A stretch of DNA of 64,000 nt from an uncultured Mediterraneibacter sp. (GCA_934309345.1 CAKRDD010000005.1:62001-126000), one strand, 5' to 3'; shown: positions 50,546-60,337, counted from the first letter of the stretch. Notes: generated from the letters alone by a model not told the origin. A program made the numbers and translations.

Positions 50546-52966
50546 TTACTTTCTCAGCTCAATACCAAGCTCTTCCAGACCGGAAAGAATACGGTTCATT
50601 GCTGCTGTGATCTCAGCTTCTTCCAGTGTCTTATCCTTCGCACGGAATACGATAGAATAAGCAACTGACTTAAATCCGGCTTTGATCTGAGCACCTTCAT
50701 AGATATCAAACAGGCTGTAGCTCTCTAAGTGAGCGCCACCTTTCTTCTCGATCACATCTTCAATCTGTCCGACAAGGATTTCTTTCGGAACAACCATACT
50801 GATATCTCTTGTCACTGCAGGATATTTTGCAATTCCTGTGTATTTTCTATCAAATGTAGCATATGGAATGATCTCAGGCATATCAAGAACTGCAACATAT
50901 GCACGCTCACCGATTCCATAGATATCAGCAACTTCCGGATGAACCTCACCGAGATATCCGACAACTTTTCCGTCATAAATAATATTTGCCTGACGTCCCG
51001 GGTGAAGGAATGTCTTTCCTGCATTCGGATCGTATTTTTCTCTTCCCTTCATACCGATCTTCTCAAAGAATTCTTCAATCACACCTTTCATGTTGAAGAA
51101 GTCTCCCTCTCCATACATTCCAAGTGTAAACTGCATTCTCTCATCTGGAAGCTCTGTCAGTGGGAGTTCCTTTGGAACATAAATATTTCCTAATTCATAC
51201 AGACGGACATTCTTGTTTCTTCTGTTGTAGTTTGTTGCAAGAGAAGTCAGCATACCATTTAAGGATGTTGTACGCATGATACTATAGTCTTCTCCAAGCG
51301 GATTCATGATTGAGATTGCATTGCGAAGCTTTGAATCCTCTGGAAGAAGAAGCTTGTCAAATACCTTCGGGCTCTCGAAGGAATAAGACATTCCCTGGCT
51401 GAATCCACAGAACTCAGCGATATCACTTGCAACCTGCTCAATACGAAGCTTGAATGGGAGTTTACCTGTTGTAGCCTCTCCTGACGGAAGTGTTGTCGGG
51501 ATATTGTCATATCCATAGAATCTTGCAACTTCCTCTGCAAGGTCAGCAAGTCTGAACAAGTCATGACGGAATGTTGGTGCGATCACTTCTTTTGTCTCTG
51601 CATCGTAATCAAGATCGATCTTCTTGAAGTATCCGATCATATCTTCCTCAGAAATGTCTGTTCCAAGCATACGGTTAATCTTCTCTGCATCAAATGGAAC
51701 GCGTACAGGTTCTTTCTTCTTGCTATATACGTCGATTGCTCCTCCGACAACTTCACCTGCTCCAAGCTCTTCTACAAGCTGGCAGGCACGGTTCAGTGCA
51801 TCCATTGCATTGTTCGGGTCAAGTCCCTTCTCAAACTTACCGGAAGCATCTGTACGAAGTCCGACACGTTTACTTGACTTACGGATATTTACTCCGTCAA
51901 AACAAGCTGCCTCAAAAAGCATTGTCTTCACGTTATCTGTGATCATGGAATTCTCTCCACCCATGATTCCGGCGATTCCAACAGCCTTTTCTCCGTCACA
52001 GATCATCAGAACATCCTTGTCCATTGTTCTTTCCTGACCATCCAGTGTAACGAACTTCTCTCCATCCTGTGCATTCTTAACTACGATCTGATGTCCTGCA
52101 AGTGTATCCAGATCATACGCATGCATTGGCTGTCCGTACTCTTCCATTACATAGTTTGTAATATCTACCAGGTTGTTGATCGGACGGATTCCAACAGATG
52201 AAAGTCTGCGCTGTAACCACTTTGGTGATGGTCCGATCTTGATATTCTTAACGACTCTTGCGCAGTATCTGGAGCACAGATCTGTATTCTCTACAGTCAC
52301 CTTTACATAGTCATTGACATCCTCATCATTTCCTGTCTCTGTCACAACCGGTGGCTTGAATTCTTTGTTAAATGTAGCCGCTGCCTCACGTGCGATACCT
52401 ACCACGCTGTAGCAGTCTACACGGTTTGATGTGATCTCATACTCGAAAACAACATCATGAAGACCAAGAAGCTCTACTGCATCTGCTCCAACCTCTGTAT
52501 CTTCCGGGAAAATGTAAATACCATTCTCCGGCTGTTCCGGATACATCTCCTTTGTAGAACCAAGTTCCTCGATGGAACACATCATTCCGCAACTCGGTAC
52601 TCCACGGAGTTTTCCTTTCTTGATCTTAATTCCACCGGCAACTCTCTGTCCCGGCTCATGTCCGCCTGCAACGCGTCCGCCATCTAATACAACAGGAACC
52701 TTCGCTCCCTCGAACACATTTTTTGCACCTGTTACGATCTGAATTACCTCTGTACCGATATTCACCTGGCAAACTACCAGCTTGTCCGCATCCGGGTGTT
52801 TCTCAATTTTCTCAATCTGACCAACAACGATCTTGTCAAGGTCTGCATCCAGCTCCTCGAATCCTTCAACCTTTGTTCCTGTCAGAGTCATTGCATCTGT
52901 ATATTCCTGCGCTGTCACGTCAAGATCCGGGACATACGCTTTGATCCATGATAATGAAGTATCCAT
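50546..52966 (-). CDS. pheT: Phenylalanine-tRNA ligase beta subunit
   Basis: This 806-aa protein has the EMAP-like tRNA-binding domain (VVGQIEKIEKHPDADKLVVC), a B3/4 editing domain (YGQPMHAYDLDTLAG), B5 repeats (EEDMIGYFKKIDLDYDAETK) and the C-terminal ferredoxin-like anticodon-binding domain (IAKYPAVTRDISMVVPKEIL). It forms the (alpha-beta)2 enzyme with PheS. It is separated from pheS by a GC-rich 166-bp spacer. Confidence 0.97.
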   Translation of the reverse strand: MDTSLSWIKAYVPDLDVTAQEYTDAMTLTGTKVEGFEELDADLDKIVVGQIEKIEKHPDADKLVVCQVNIGTEVIQIVTGAKNVFEGAKVPVVLDGGRVAGGHEPGQRVAGGIKIKKGKLRGVPSCGMMCSIEELGSTKEMYPEQPENGIYIFPEDTEVGADAVELLGLHDVVFEYEITSNRVDCYSVVGIAREAAATFNKEFKPPVVTETGNDEDVNDYVKVTVENTDLCSRYCARVVKNIKIGPSPKWLQRRLSSVGIRPINNLVDITNYVMEEYGQPMHAYDLDTLAGHQIVVKNAQDGEKFVTLDGQERTMDKDVLMICDGEKAVGIAGIMGGENSMITDNVKTMLFEAACFDGVNIRKSSKRVGLRTDASGKFEKGLDPNNAMDALNRACQLVEELGAGEVVGGAIDVYSKKKEPVRVPFDAEKINRMLGTDISEEDMIGYFKKIDLDYDAETKEVIAPTFRHDLFRLADLAEEVARFYGYDNIPTTLPSGEATTGKLPFKLRIEQVASDIAEFCGFSQGMSYSFESPKVFDKLLLPEDSKLRNAISIMNPLGEDYSIMRTTSLNGMLTSLATNYNRRNKNVRLYELGNIYVPKELPLTELPDERMQFTLGMYGEGDFFNMKGVIEEFFEKIGMKGREKYDPNAGKTFLHPGRQANIIYDGKVVGYLGEVHPEVADIYGIGERAYVAVLDMPEIIPYATFDRKYTGIAKYPAVTRDISMVVPKEILVGQIEDVIEKKGGAHLESYSLFDIYEGAQIKAGFKSVAYSIVFRAKDKTLEEAEITAAMNRILSGLEELGIELRK

Positions 52967-52998
52967 TTTATATCTCCTTATTTAGTTTAATTTCATCA

Positions 52999-53130
52999 AA
53001 GGGGCGGCTCTAAAATCCAACGGCTCTGCGCCGTTGCCGCGCCGCATTCGCGCCGCTTGAAGATTTTATCGCACCACTCGCACGAAGAAGTAAATACTCG
53101 CTTCGCTCGTGCTTCCTTCTTTCTTGTGCT
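52999..53130. repeat. GC-rich stem-loop element in the pheS-pheT spacer
   Basis: The spacer is far richer in GC than its surroundings. It holds a hairpin AACGGC-TCTGC-GCCGTT, a direct repeat GCGCCGC-ATTC-GCGCCGC and a second inverted repeat GCACGAAG/CTTCG-CT-CGTGC. It looks like an interspersed palindromic element inserted inside the pheST operon. It codes for nothing obvious. Confidence 0.5.
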
Positions 53131-53132
53131 CG

Positions 53133-54152
53133 TTAGAACTGTTTCAAAAATCTAATGTCGTTCTCGTATAATAAACGCATATCGTCGATTTCGTATTTCA
53201 GAAGAGCGATACGCTCAAGTCCTACACCGAATGCAAATCCGTTGTACTCTTCCGGATCAATTCCGCACATCTCGAGAACATGTGGATGAACCATACCACA
53301 TCCAAGAATCTCGATCCAGCCTGATCCTTTACAGAAACGACATCCCTTGCCGCCACACTTAAAGCAGCTTACATCCACCTCAGCACTTGGCTCTGTAAAT
53401 GGGAAATGATGTGGACGGAATTTTGTCTTTGTATCCGGTCCAAAAAGTTCTTTTGCGAATACTTCAAGTGTTCCTTTCAGGTCAGCGAAGGAAATGTTCT
53501 TGTCGATCACAAGACCCTCGATCTGATGGAAAGAAGGTGAATGTGTTGCATCTACTTCGTCAGAACGGAACACGCGTCCCGGTGCGATCATACGGATCGG
53601 GAGTTTTCCCTGCTCCATCACACGGGCCTGTACCGGAGATGTCTGTGTACGAAGTACGATATCCTTATTAATATAGAAAGTATCCTGCTCATCTTTAGCC
53701 GGGTGATCTGCAGGGATGTTCAGTTTCTCAAAGTTGTACAGATCATACTCAACTTCCGGTCCTTCTACAACCTCATATCCCATACCTACGAAGATACGTT
53801 CTACTTCTTCCAGTGCGATTGTGTTCGGATGTCTGTGTCCAACACTGTTCTTCTTGGATGGAAGTGTTACGTCGATTACTTCTGCTTTCAGCTTCTCCTC
53901 ACGGATTGCCTTCTCCATTCTTGTCTTAGATTCCTCTAAGAGTTCCTCAATTGCTGCTCTTGTATCATTCACAAGCTGTCCAACCTTCGGACGCTCCTCC
54001 GGTGCAACATCTTTCATTCCTTTTAATACGGCTGTCAGTTCACCTTTTTTACCAAGAAACTTTACACGCACGTCATTGAGTTTCTCCGGAACGTCAGCCT
54101 CCTGAATTCTTGCGACTGCTTCCGCTTTAATCTGTTCCAGTCTTTCTTTCAT
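53133..54152 (-). CDS. pheS: Phenylalanine-tRNA ligase alpha subunit
   Basis: This 339-aa class II synthetase subunit has an N-terminal coiled coil, then motif 2 (GRVFRSDEVDATHSPSFHQI) and motif 3 (GFAFGVGLERIALLKYEID). The core carries TDHPHHFP-like FRPHHFPFTEPSAEVDVSCF with a zinc-like CFKCGGKGCRFC insert, common in Firmicutes. Expression is controlled by the T-box leader just upstream. Confidence 0.97.
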   Translation of the reverse strand: MKERLEQIKAEAVARIQEADVPEKLNDVRVKFLGKKGELTAVLKGMKDVAPEERPKVGQLVNDTRAAIEELLEESKTRMEKAIREEKLKAEVIDVTLPSKKNSVGHRHPNTIALEEVERIFVGMGYEVVEGPEVEYDLYNFEKLNIPADHPAKDEQDTFYINKDIVLRTQTSPVQARVMEQGKLPIRMIAPGRVFRSDEVDATHSPSFHQIEGLVIDKNISFADLKGTLEVFAKELFGPDTKTKFRPHHFPFTEPSAEVDVSCFKCGGKGCRFCKGSGWIEILGCGMVHPHVLEMCGIDPEEYNGFAFGVGLERIALLKYEIDDMRLLYENDIRFLKQF

Positions 54153-54199
54153 CGTTTTCTCCTTTCTTAACTCACTTATCAGGGACGAACGTTTTCATA

Positions 54200-54520
54200 A
54201 AGAAAGACCCCATCCCAAAAGGGACGAGGTCTGAATCACTCGCGGTACCACCCTGATTCCTGTAATCCTATCTACAGGCACTCTAAATTGTGTAACGTAC
54301 AACATACGACATTCTCTACTTTTCACATCCGGACATATCTGTTCTCCTGACTGTCCTTTAGATGCTCTCTTTCAAAAATGCAGCTCACGTGTGAATTTCA
54401 ATTGCTATCTGAACTTAAGAGAACTTTCAGCCGATGATTCTCTCTCTCTGCAAGGAAACAGGTCTCTACTGTGCACGATCTTCGCTTTTCAAATCTAATA
54501 AACTTTTCATATTCTAAGTG
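54200..54520 (-). promoter_or_regulatory. T-box leader of pheST (phenylalanine)
   Basis: On the minus strand the canonical T-box AGGGTGGTACCGCG (54254-54241) is followed by the terminator AGACCTCGTCCC-TTTT-GGGATGGGGTCT and TTTCTTT (54232-54200). Upstream is a long stem-I region. A TTC triplet in GAAATTCACACG at about 54393-54382 is the likely Phe specifier. Uncharged tRNA-Phe would stabilise the antiterminator and allow pheST transcription. Confidence 0.93.
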
Positions 54521-54533
54521 AATTTACCAGTCT

Positions 54534-54561
54534 ATTTTAACACAGCATCTCTTTTTGTCAA
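54534..54561 (-). promoter_or_regulatory. pheST promoter
   Basis: On the minus strand TTGACA (54561-54556), a 16-bp spacer and TAAAAT (54539-54534) precede the T-box leader. The -35 box overlaps the last codons of the YihY-type gene. Confidence 0.75.
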
Positions 54562-55400
54562 GACCTTCTGCTCTTGAATCCTTCCAAAATCGCGTTAATC
54601 TCTCCACCAAGCAGAATGATATACATGCATCCATAAAGCCATAGCATAATAAGGATGATCGTTGTAAAACTACCATACATATTAGTGAATCCTTTAAAAA
54701 TATCCAAATAAACAGAAAAGATAAAGGACAGTACCATCCACCCACAAGCTGTAAAGAAAGCCCCCGGCAATTGTTTCCGAAGTGTTGTCTTTCCTTCTGC
54801 TCCACGGTTTGGAAGGAATTTATATACCAGATCCCAGAAAAAAGTCAGCAATGGAAGTGAGAAATAAATTCTCAACTGAACAACTTTATGAATCACTTTG
54901 CTCAAAAATGGGGCATGCTCATAAACAATTACACTAATACTGTTACCAAACACAGAAAGAACCAGTGACAACATAATCGCCACAAGAAACAAAAATGTGT
55001 AAAGACACGCTCTTGCGCGAAGGTAAAAATAATTTCTTGTCTCTGTGTTTTCATAAATGCAGTTCAATCCATATGTTACAGAAAGTACTCCTTTTCCCGC
55101 TGACCACAAAGCCACAAGGATTGTCAAAGGAATGATCGTACTGGATGTCATATATACCTGATTCACAATACTTTCGATCATTGGACTGACTGTGGATGGA
55201 AATACCGGAAGTACCGCCTCCATCACATCCGTTTTCGTCACTGGTGTAAATTGCACCATTGTTAAAAGCAACATAAAAATAGGAATCAATGAAAGCACAA
55301 AGAAATATGCAGCCTGTGCTGCGAAAGCTCCCGTATGATGCGAACTCACGGTAGCTGCAATCCGCAATCCACGCTCTTTTATCTTATTAAACTTCTCCAT
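54558..55400 (-). CDS. YihY/BrkB-family membrane protein
   Basis: This 280-aa protein has six predicted membrane helices. Typical elements are AAQAAYFFVLSLIPIFMLLL near the N-terminus, WSAGKGVLSVTYGLN, YKFLPNRGAEGKTTLRKQLP and FKGFTNMYGSFTTIILIMLW. The family was once called 'ribonuclease BN' in error; the molecular role is unclear. It ends inside the pheST promoter. Confidence 0.88.
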   Translation of the reverse strand: MEKFNKIKERGLRIAATVSSHHTGAFAAQAAYFFVLSLIPIFMLLLTMVQFTPVTKTDVMEAVLPVFPSTVSPMIESIVNQVYMTSSTIIPLTILVALWSAGKGVLSVTYGLNCIYENTETRNYFYLRARACLYTFLFLVAIMLSLVLSVFGNSISVIVYEHAPFLSKVIHKVVQLRIYFSLPLLTFFWDLVYKFLPNRGAEGKTTLRKQLPGAFFTACGWMVLSFIFSVYLDIFKGFTNMYGSFTTIILIMLWLYGCMYIILLGGEINAILEGFKSRRS

Positions 55401-55508
55401 TTTCTTTAACTCCCCAGGTTAAATACTCAGGACGGCTTATGTTTCTTCTCAGCCGTCACGAAATTGTTACTTCATGGATAATACCATAACTATTCTCAAT
55501 ATTCAAGC

Positions 55509-55760
55509 AAAAAAGAAAGACAGCCGAATCTCTTCAGCTGTCCCTTAACTTTATCTTTTGTCTAATCCCCAAAATGCCGTTCCCTGTATTTTGAGTCCTA
55601 GCCACAGCTAGGTGGGCAACCTCATCCTGCTTTTCTGCCGTCCACTGCAAAAACGGAGGCCTGGCATATTACTCAGTCTTATCGGAATCCCTTTTTAAAT
55701 AATGTAGGTTCAAAATATCAGGGTTCTCGCACATTTCAGGTTTTTCTTCTTTCTTAACCT
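55509..55760 (-). ncRNA. ssrS: Structured small RNA, probably 6S RNA
   Basis: The 450-bp gap between the YihY gene and the next coding region holds an independent minus-strand transcription unit: promoter, about 200 nt of structured RNA, then the terminator GACAGCTGAAG/CTTCGGCTGTC with a T-run (55542-55509). The RNA has a long closing stem (CCCTG-TATTTTGA with TCAAAATA-CAGGG), a wide central region and an apical part with CCTAGC-TGTG-GCTAGG. Length, isolated promoter and one long bulged helix fit 6S RNA, which binds RNA polymerase. The family call is from overall shape and memory, not from a model. Confidence 0.6.
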
Positions 55761-55766
55761 ATTGCT

Positions 55767-55795
55767 ATTATACTCTATCCACATCATTTTTACAA
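55767..55795 (-). promoter_or_regulatory. Promoter of the probable 6S RNA
   Basis: On the minus strand TTGTAA (55795-55790), a 17-bp spacer and a perfect TATAAT (55772-55767) give a start near 55760. Confidence 0.7.
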
Positions 55796-55850
55796 CTGTA
55801 AATATGTGGATTTTTATTTCTGTCAGCAAAAAGAAACGGAACTGACATTT

Positions 55851-56198
55851 TTAATAATATCTGTTTCTGAGATTTCTTGTATAAACACCGAACCAGATCA
55901 ATACAATAAGGAAAATAATCATTGCAACTGTATCTACCACTGTCATTGTATGAACATAACAGTGAATCACATCGATCACTCCATAGATCACAGACACCAG
56001 TCCGAAGATAAAAAGTGCCGGCGCGGTCTTTGCAATATAAGCCTCTTTGTCTTTACATTTCTTATAAGTATAATCTTTACCTAAAAGAATTGATGCATTG
56101 ACCTCACCTTTTACTTTCATCATAACAAAGGAATACAGTGCATAAACTCCACAGCAAAGAACGAAGATACCTATAAATCCCCACATACTATTATCCAT
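55851..56198 (-). CDS. Small membrane protein, 115 aa
   Basis: This protein has three hydrophobic helices (about 7-27, 60-80 and 85-107). A short cytosolic loop between the first two carries VNASILLGKDYTYKKCKDKE, as in DUF3784-like proteins of Clostridia, but the assignment is tentative. It begins 3 bp after the thrC stop and probably shares its message. Confidence 0.65.
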   Translation of the reverse strand: MDNSMWGFIGIFVLCCGVYALYSFVMMKVKGEVNASILLGKDYTYKKCKDKEAYIAKTAPALFIFGLVSVIYGVIDVIHCYVHTMTVVDTVAMIIFLIVLIWFGVYTRNLRNRYY

Positions 56199-56201
56199 TT
56201 T

Positions 56202-57689
56202 TTACACCCCAAGAATATTTTTTACTGTCTCTTTCATCTGATCAGCATCACACTCTGTTGTGTGGCGAACCTCTGCATCACGGATCTCTTTGATCGCATT
56301 CGGAATCGGGAAGCCGGATACTTTCTCAAGCTCATCGATCAGTGCGAAGTCTTCCATCTCATCATACTTCGGATCAATTGCTGTCATAACGTTGCGTACG
56401 AACTTGTACGGACTTGCTGTGGAAGCAACCAGACATTTCTTCTCGTCCTTTGTATCTTTACGATACTGTGCACACACATGTGCTGCAACTGCAGTATGAG
56501 TATCCATCACATATCCTGTCTTCTTATATGTGTCATGGATCGTCTCTTTCACTTCTTCCTCTGTCGCAAATCCTCCGACAAAGTCTTTCAGTCCTTCTTT
56601 CATCTCCGGTGTGATCTCATACACACCTTTTTCTTTCAGCTGTGTCATGAGTTCTGTATCTTTCTGTGCATCCTGTCCTGCGATCGTGTAGATCAGACGC
56701 TCCAGGTTGCTGGAGATCAGAATATCCATGGACGGTGAAGATGTCAGGATAAATTCTCTGTTTCTATCATAAACACCTGTCTGGAAGAAATCAAAGAGAA
56801 CCTTGTTGTCATTGGAAGCACAGATCAGTTTTGCGATCGACACACCCATCTGCTTTGCATAGTAAGCAGCAAGGATATTTCCAAAGTTTCCTGTCGGAAC
56901 TGTGACATTGATCTCCTCACCTGCCTGGATCTCTTCATTCTCAAGCAGCTTCGCATAAGCATATACATAATAAACAACCTGCGGTACAAGACGTCCGATA
57001 TTAATGGAGTTTGCTGAAGAGAACTGATATCCCTTCGCATCTAATTCTGCTGCCAGCTCCTTGTCCTCGAAGATTGCCTTCACACCGCTCTGTGCATTAT
57101 CAAAGTTACCGTGAATTGCTACAACAGAAGTATTCTCTCCCTTCTGTGTCACCATCTGCAATTCCTGAACGTGGCTTACGCCTCCCTTCGGATAGAACAC
57201 GATGATCTTTGTTCCAGGAACATCTGCGAATCCTGCAAGTGCAGCCTTACCTGTATCTCCGGAAGTTGCTGTCAGGATCACGATATCATTCTTCACCTGG
57301 TTCTTTCTTGCGGAAGTGATCATCAGATGTGGCAGGATAGAAAGTGCCATATCTTTAAATGCGATCGTTGCTCCGTGGAACAGTTCCAGATGATAAGTAT
57401 CTCCCACCTTCACAAGCGGTGCGATCACTTCTGTATCAAATTTAGAATCGTAAGCACTGTTGATGCAGTGTCTCAGTTCTTCTTCTGTAAAATCTGTAAA
57501 GAACTGCTTCATAACTGCATAAGCTGTCTCCTGATATGACATTGTCTTAAGTTCATCCATTGTCACATCCAGTTTTGGAACGGATACAGGAACAAACAGT
57601 CCTCCGTCATCAGCAAGTCCCTTTAAGATTGCCTGTGAAGCTGTAACCGTCTTATCTGAATTTCTGGTGCTTTTGTATAATAGATTCAT
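56202..57689 (-). CDS. thrC: Threonine synthase
   Basis: This 495-aa PLP enzyme converts O-phosphohomoserine to threonine. Motifs are YKSTRNSDKTVTASQAILKG, the PLP lysine in HGATIAFKDMALSILPHLM, LTATSGDTGKAALAGFADVP and VPTGNFGNILAAYYAKQMG. The length and N-terminus match the longer, yeast/E. coli-like class. Own promoter upstream. Confidence 0.96.
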   Translation of the reverse strand: MNLLYKSTRNSDKTVTASQAILKGLADDGGLFVPVSVPKLDVTMDELKTMSYQETAYAVMKQFFTDFTEEELRHCINSAYDSKFDTEVIAPLVKVGDTYHLELFHGATIAFKDMALSILPHLMITSARKNQVKNDIVILTATSGDTGKAALAGFADVPGTKIIVFYPKGGVSHVQELQMVTQKGENTSVVAIHGNFDNAQSGVKAIFEDKELAAELDAKGYQFSSANSINIGRLVPQVVYYVYAYAKLLENEEIQAGEEINVTVPTGNFGNILAAYYAKQMGVSIAKLICASNDNKVLFDFFQTGVYDRNREFILTSSPSMDILISSNLERLIYTIAGQDAQKDTELMTQLKEKGVYEITPEMKEGLKDFVGGFATEEEVKETIHDTYKKTGYVMDTHTAVAAHVCAQYRKDTKDEKKCLVASTASPYKFVRNVMTAIDPKYDEMEDFALIDELEKVSGFPIPNAIKEIRDAEVRHTTECDADQMKETVKNILGV

Positions 57690-57755
57690 CCTTACATCCC
57701 TCTTTTATCTTGATTTCTTACTTTTAGTTTCCAGTGAAAATCACTCTTGTCTGAA

Positions 57756-57784
57756 AGTATAACACAACTTTTCTTATACCACAA
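57756..57784 (-). promoter_or_regulatory. thrC promoter
   Basis: On the minus strand TTGTGG (57784-57779), a 17-bp spacer and TATACT (57761-57756) lie in the 136-bp gap between the NhaC-type gene and thrC. Confidence 0.6.
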
Positions 57785-57825
57785 GAAAATTAATTACTTT
57801 TGCTTTTTTAAGTTACCACTTTACT

Positions 57826-59118
57826 TTACTGTAGTTTTTTACTCTGTGGACGGAAGATAATTGCCAGAATTCCACATACTCCCATCAGAAGCGGATAATA
57901 CAGATTCGGAATAATCTGAAGCGGTGTCAGTCCGGTCAGTGTTGCCGCTGACAGAAGCTGTGCTCCGTATGGAATGATTCCCTGCCCAACAGACGTAAAC
58001 ATATCCAGAAGAGACGCGGATCTTCTTGGATCTACATCGAATTCCTCACTGATTTCTTTTGCGATCGGACCTGTCATAACAATGGCAACCGTATTATTCG
58101 CTGTACATGCATCAACAAAAAATGCAAGCAATGCGATCCCAAACTCTGCTCCTCTTCTTCCATTGATCTTACTCTTGATCAGATTCAGAATAAACTGGAT
58201 TCCCCCATGCTCTTTCACAAGTGATACAATACATGCTACAACGATAGAAATAACTGTGATATCATACATTGATGTCACACCACTGCCTACGACCTGAAAC
58301 ATCTCAGAAAGTGCGATATGTCCCATGCTCACCCCTACGATCAACGAAATCACAATCCCACTGATCAATACAAGGAACACATTGATTCCGATCAACGCTC
58401 CGACAAGAACTACCATATACGGAAGGACTTCCCAAAGGCTGTAGCTTAAATTTTCCTCCATGTGGAAATTCATATTTCTTGTTGCAAACCAGAAGATTAA
58501 AACTGTAATGATCGCTGCCGGAAGAACAATAAAGAAGTTTGCCTTAAACTTATCTTTCATCTCACATCCCTGTGTCTTAACCGCTGCGATCGTTGTATCA
58601 GAGATCATAGAAAGATTATCTCCAAACATTGCTCCGCATACAACTGCTCCAATACAGATACTGAGTGCAAATCCTGTCTTTTCACTGATTCCAACAGCGA
58701 TCGGTGCAAGTGCTGCGATTGTTCCCATGGAAGTTCCCATAGAAACCGAGATAAAGCATCCGATCAGGAACAGTCCTGCAACTGCGAAATGTGCCGGGAT
58801 CAATGACAATCCCAAATTAACTGTACTGTCTACCCCGCCCGCTGCAGTAACTGCACCGGAAAAACCTCCGGCACAGAGAAAGATCAGGCTCATCGTAATG
58901 ATGTTTTCCTCACCAACACCTTTGGCAATCACTTCAATCTTCTTGTTAAAACTCAATTCTTTATTCTGCAAAAATGCAACAAACAATGCGATCAAAAACG
59001 CAACGATCGCCGGCATCGCATAAAAATCTTTGAACACAATTCCCGCACCGAGAAAAATGATCAAAAACACTCCGATTGGAAGTAGTGCAATCGCTCTTCC
59101 TTTTTTCTCCTTCTCCAT
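57826..59118 (-). CDS. Na+/H+ antiporter, NhaC family
   Basis: This 430-aa protein of about 11-12 helices starts MEKEKKGRAIALLPIGVFLI, with AGGAGG 5 nt upstream; an ATG 17 codons earlier has no site. Repeats such as FLCAGGFSGAVTAAGGVDST, GTSMGTIAALAPIAVGISEK and TANNTVAIVMTGPIAKEI are typical of the NhaC/ion-transporter superfamily. It may move Na+ or an organic ion; the gene sits between asd and thrC. Confidence 0.85.
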   Translation of the reverse strand: MEKEKKGRAIALLPIGVFLIIFLGAGIVFKDFYAMPAIVAFLIALFVAFLQNKELSFNKKIEVIAKGVGEENIITMSLIFLCAGGFSGAVTAAGGVDSTVNLGLSLIPAHFAVAGLFLIGCFISVSMGTSMGTIAALAPIAVGISEKTGFALSICIGAVVCGAMFGDNLSMISDTTIAAVKTQGCEMKDKFKANFFIVLPAAIITVLIFWFATRNMNFHMEENLSYSLWEVLPYMVVLVGALIGINVFLVLISGIVISLIVGVSMGHIALSEMFQVVGSGVTSMYDITVISIVVACIVSLVKEHGGIQFILNLIKSKINGRRGAEFGIALLAFFVDACTANNTVAIVMTGPIAKEISEEFDVDPRRSASLLDMFTSVGQGIIPYGAQLLSAATLTGLTPLQIIPNLYYPLLMGVCGILAIIFRPQSKKLQ

Positions 59119-59199
59119 AGAATCCTCCTGCTCATACCATTTTTTATTTTTATCCTCATTTTCTTCCATCGGTCTGGCAGTTGCTTTCCCGATTTGTAT

Positions 59200-59243
59200 A
59201 TATACAAAAGGCAGTGACTATTTTTGTACTGCCACTGCCTTTT
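59200..59243 (-). terminator. asd terminator
   Basis: On the minus strand AAAAGGCAGTG pairs with CACTGCCTTTT around a 15-nt loop, followed by a T-containing tract, just after the asd stop. Confidence 0.8.
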
Positions 59244-59251
59244 CTATTTTC

Positions 59252-60337
59252 TTATTTTGCTGCAATATATCCTTTTGCTGTCAATGCCTCTGCACAGAGA
59301 ACTGCTCCACCTGCTGCACCTCTTACTGTGTTATGAGACAGTCCGATAAACTTGTAATCGAACATTGTATCTTCTCTCAGACGTCCGATAGATACACCCA
59401 TTCCACGCTCGTAGTTCACATCCTCTGTTACCTGTGGACGGTTGTCCTCTTCAAGGTACTGGATAAACTGCTTCGGAGCACTCGGAAGTTCTGCTTCCTG
59501 CGGGAATCCCTTGAATGCTACAAGCTTCTCGATCAACTGCTCTTTTGTAGGCTTCTTCTCAAAGTTGATGAATACTGCTGCTGTATGTCCGTTCAGAACC
59601 GGTACACGCACACACTGGCATGTGATCTTCGGAAGCTCTGCTTTCACAATCTGTCCGTTTTCTACTTTACCAAGTACACGAAGCGGCTCCTGCTCGCTCT
59701 TCTCTTCTTCTCCACCAATGAATGGAATGATATTTCCAACCATTTCCGGCCAGTCTTTGAATGTCTTACCTGCTCCGGAGATTGCCTGGTATGTTGTAAC
59801 AACCAGTTCTTTTGGTCCAAACTCTTTCCATGCTGCAAGGCAAGGTGCGTAGCTCTGGATTGAGCAGTTTGGTTTTACTGCAATGAATCCACGTGTTGTT
59901 CCAAGACGTTTCTTCTGATCTTTGATCACTTCAAAATGATCTGCATTGATCTCCGGTACTACCATCGGTACATCCGGTGTCCAACGGTGTGCACTGTTGT
60001 TAGATACAACCGGTGTCTCTGTCTTCGCATATGCTTCCTCAATTGCTTTGATCTCGTCTTTTGACATATCCACTGCGCTGAATACGAAATCAACTGTAGA
60101 TGCTACATGCTCTACATCATTTACGTTCAGGACTACCAGCTTCTTAACTGCTTCCGGCATCGGTGTATCCATTTTCCAACGGTCACCTACTGCTTCTTCA
60201 TATGTCTTGCCTGCGGAACGCGGACTTGCTGCTACTGTTACTACTTCAAACCATGGATGGTTCTCAAGCAGAGAAATGAATCTCTGTCCTACCATACCTG
60301 TTGCTCCAAGGATACCTACTTTTAATTTCTGCTCCAT
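59252..60337 (-). CDS. asd: Aspartate-semialdehyde dehydrogenase
   Basis: This 361-aa NADPH enzyme reduces aspartyl phosphate in the lysine, threonine and methionine pathway. The N-terminal GILGATGMVGQRFISLLENH binds NADP, the catalytic Cys is in VKPNCSIQSYAPCLAAW, and the His in LPKITCQCVRVPVLNGHTAA. Sequence style is that of the fungal/archaeal class rather than the short bacterial one. A TATAAT in the 115-bp upstream gap (near 60399-60404) may be its -10 box. Confidence 0.95.
   Translation of the reverse strand: MEQKLKVGILGATGMVGQRFISLLENHPWFEVVTVAASPRSAGKTYEEAVGDRWKMDTPMPEAVKKLVVLNVNDVEHVASTVDFVFSAVDMSKDEIKAIEEAYAKTETPVVSNNSAHRWTPDVPMVVPEINADHFEVIKDQKKRLGTTRGFIAVKPNCSIQSYAPCLAAWKEFGPKELVVTTYQAISGAGKTFKDWPEMVGNIIPFIGGEEEKSEQEPLRVLGKVENGQIVKAELPKITCQCVRVPVLNGHTAAVFINFEKKPTKEQLIEKLVAFKGFPQEAELPSAPKQFIQYLEEDNRPQVTEDVNYERGMGVSIGRLREDTMFDYKFIGLSHNTVRGAAGGAVLCAEALTAKGYIAAK

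Noticed and set aside
50546..54152. Long plus-strand open frames inside pheT, pheS, pckA and other conserved genes.
   Set aside because: They are antisense shadows of well-recognised proteins, without ribosome sites or family similarity.
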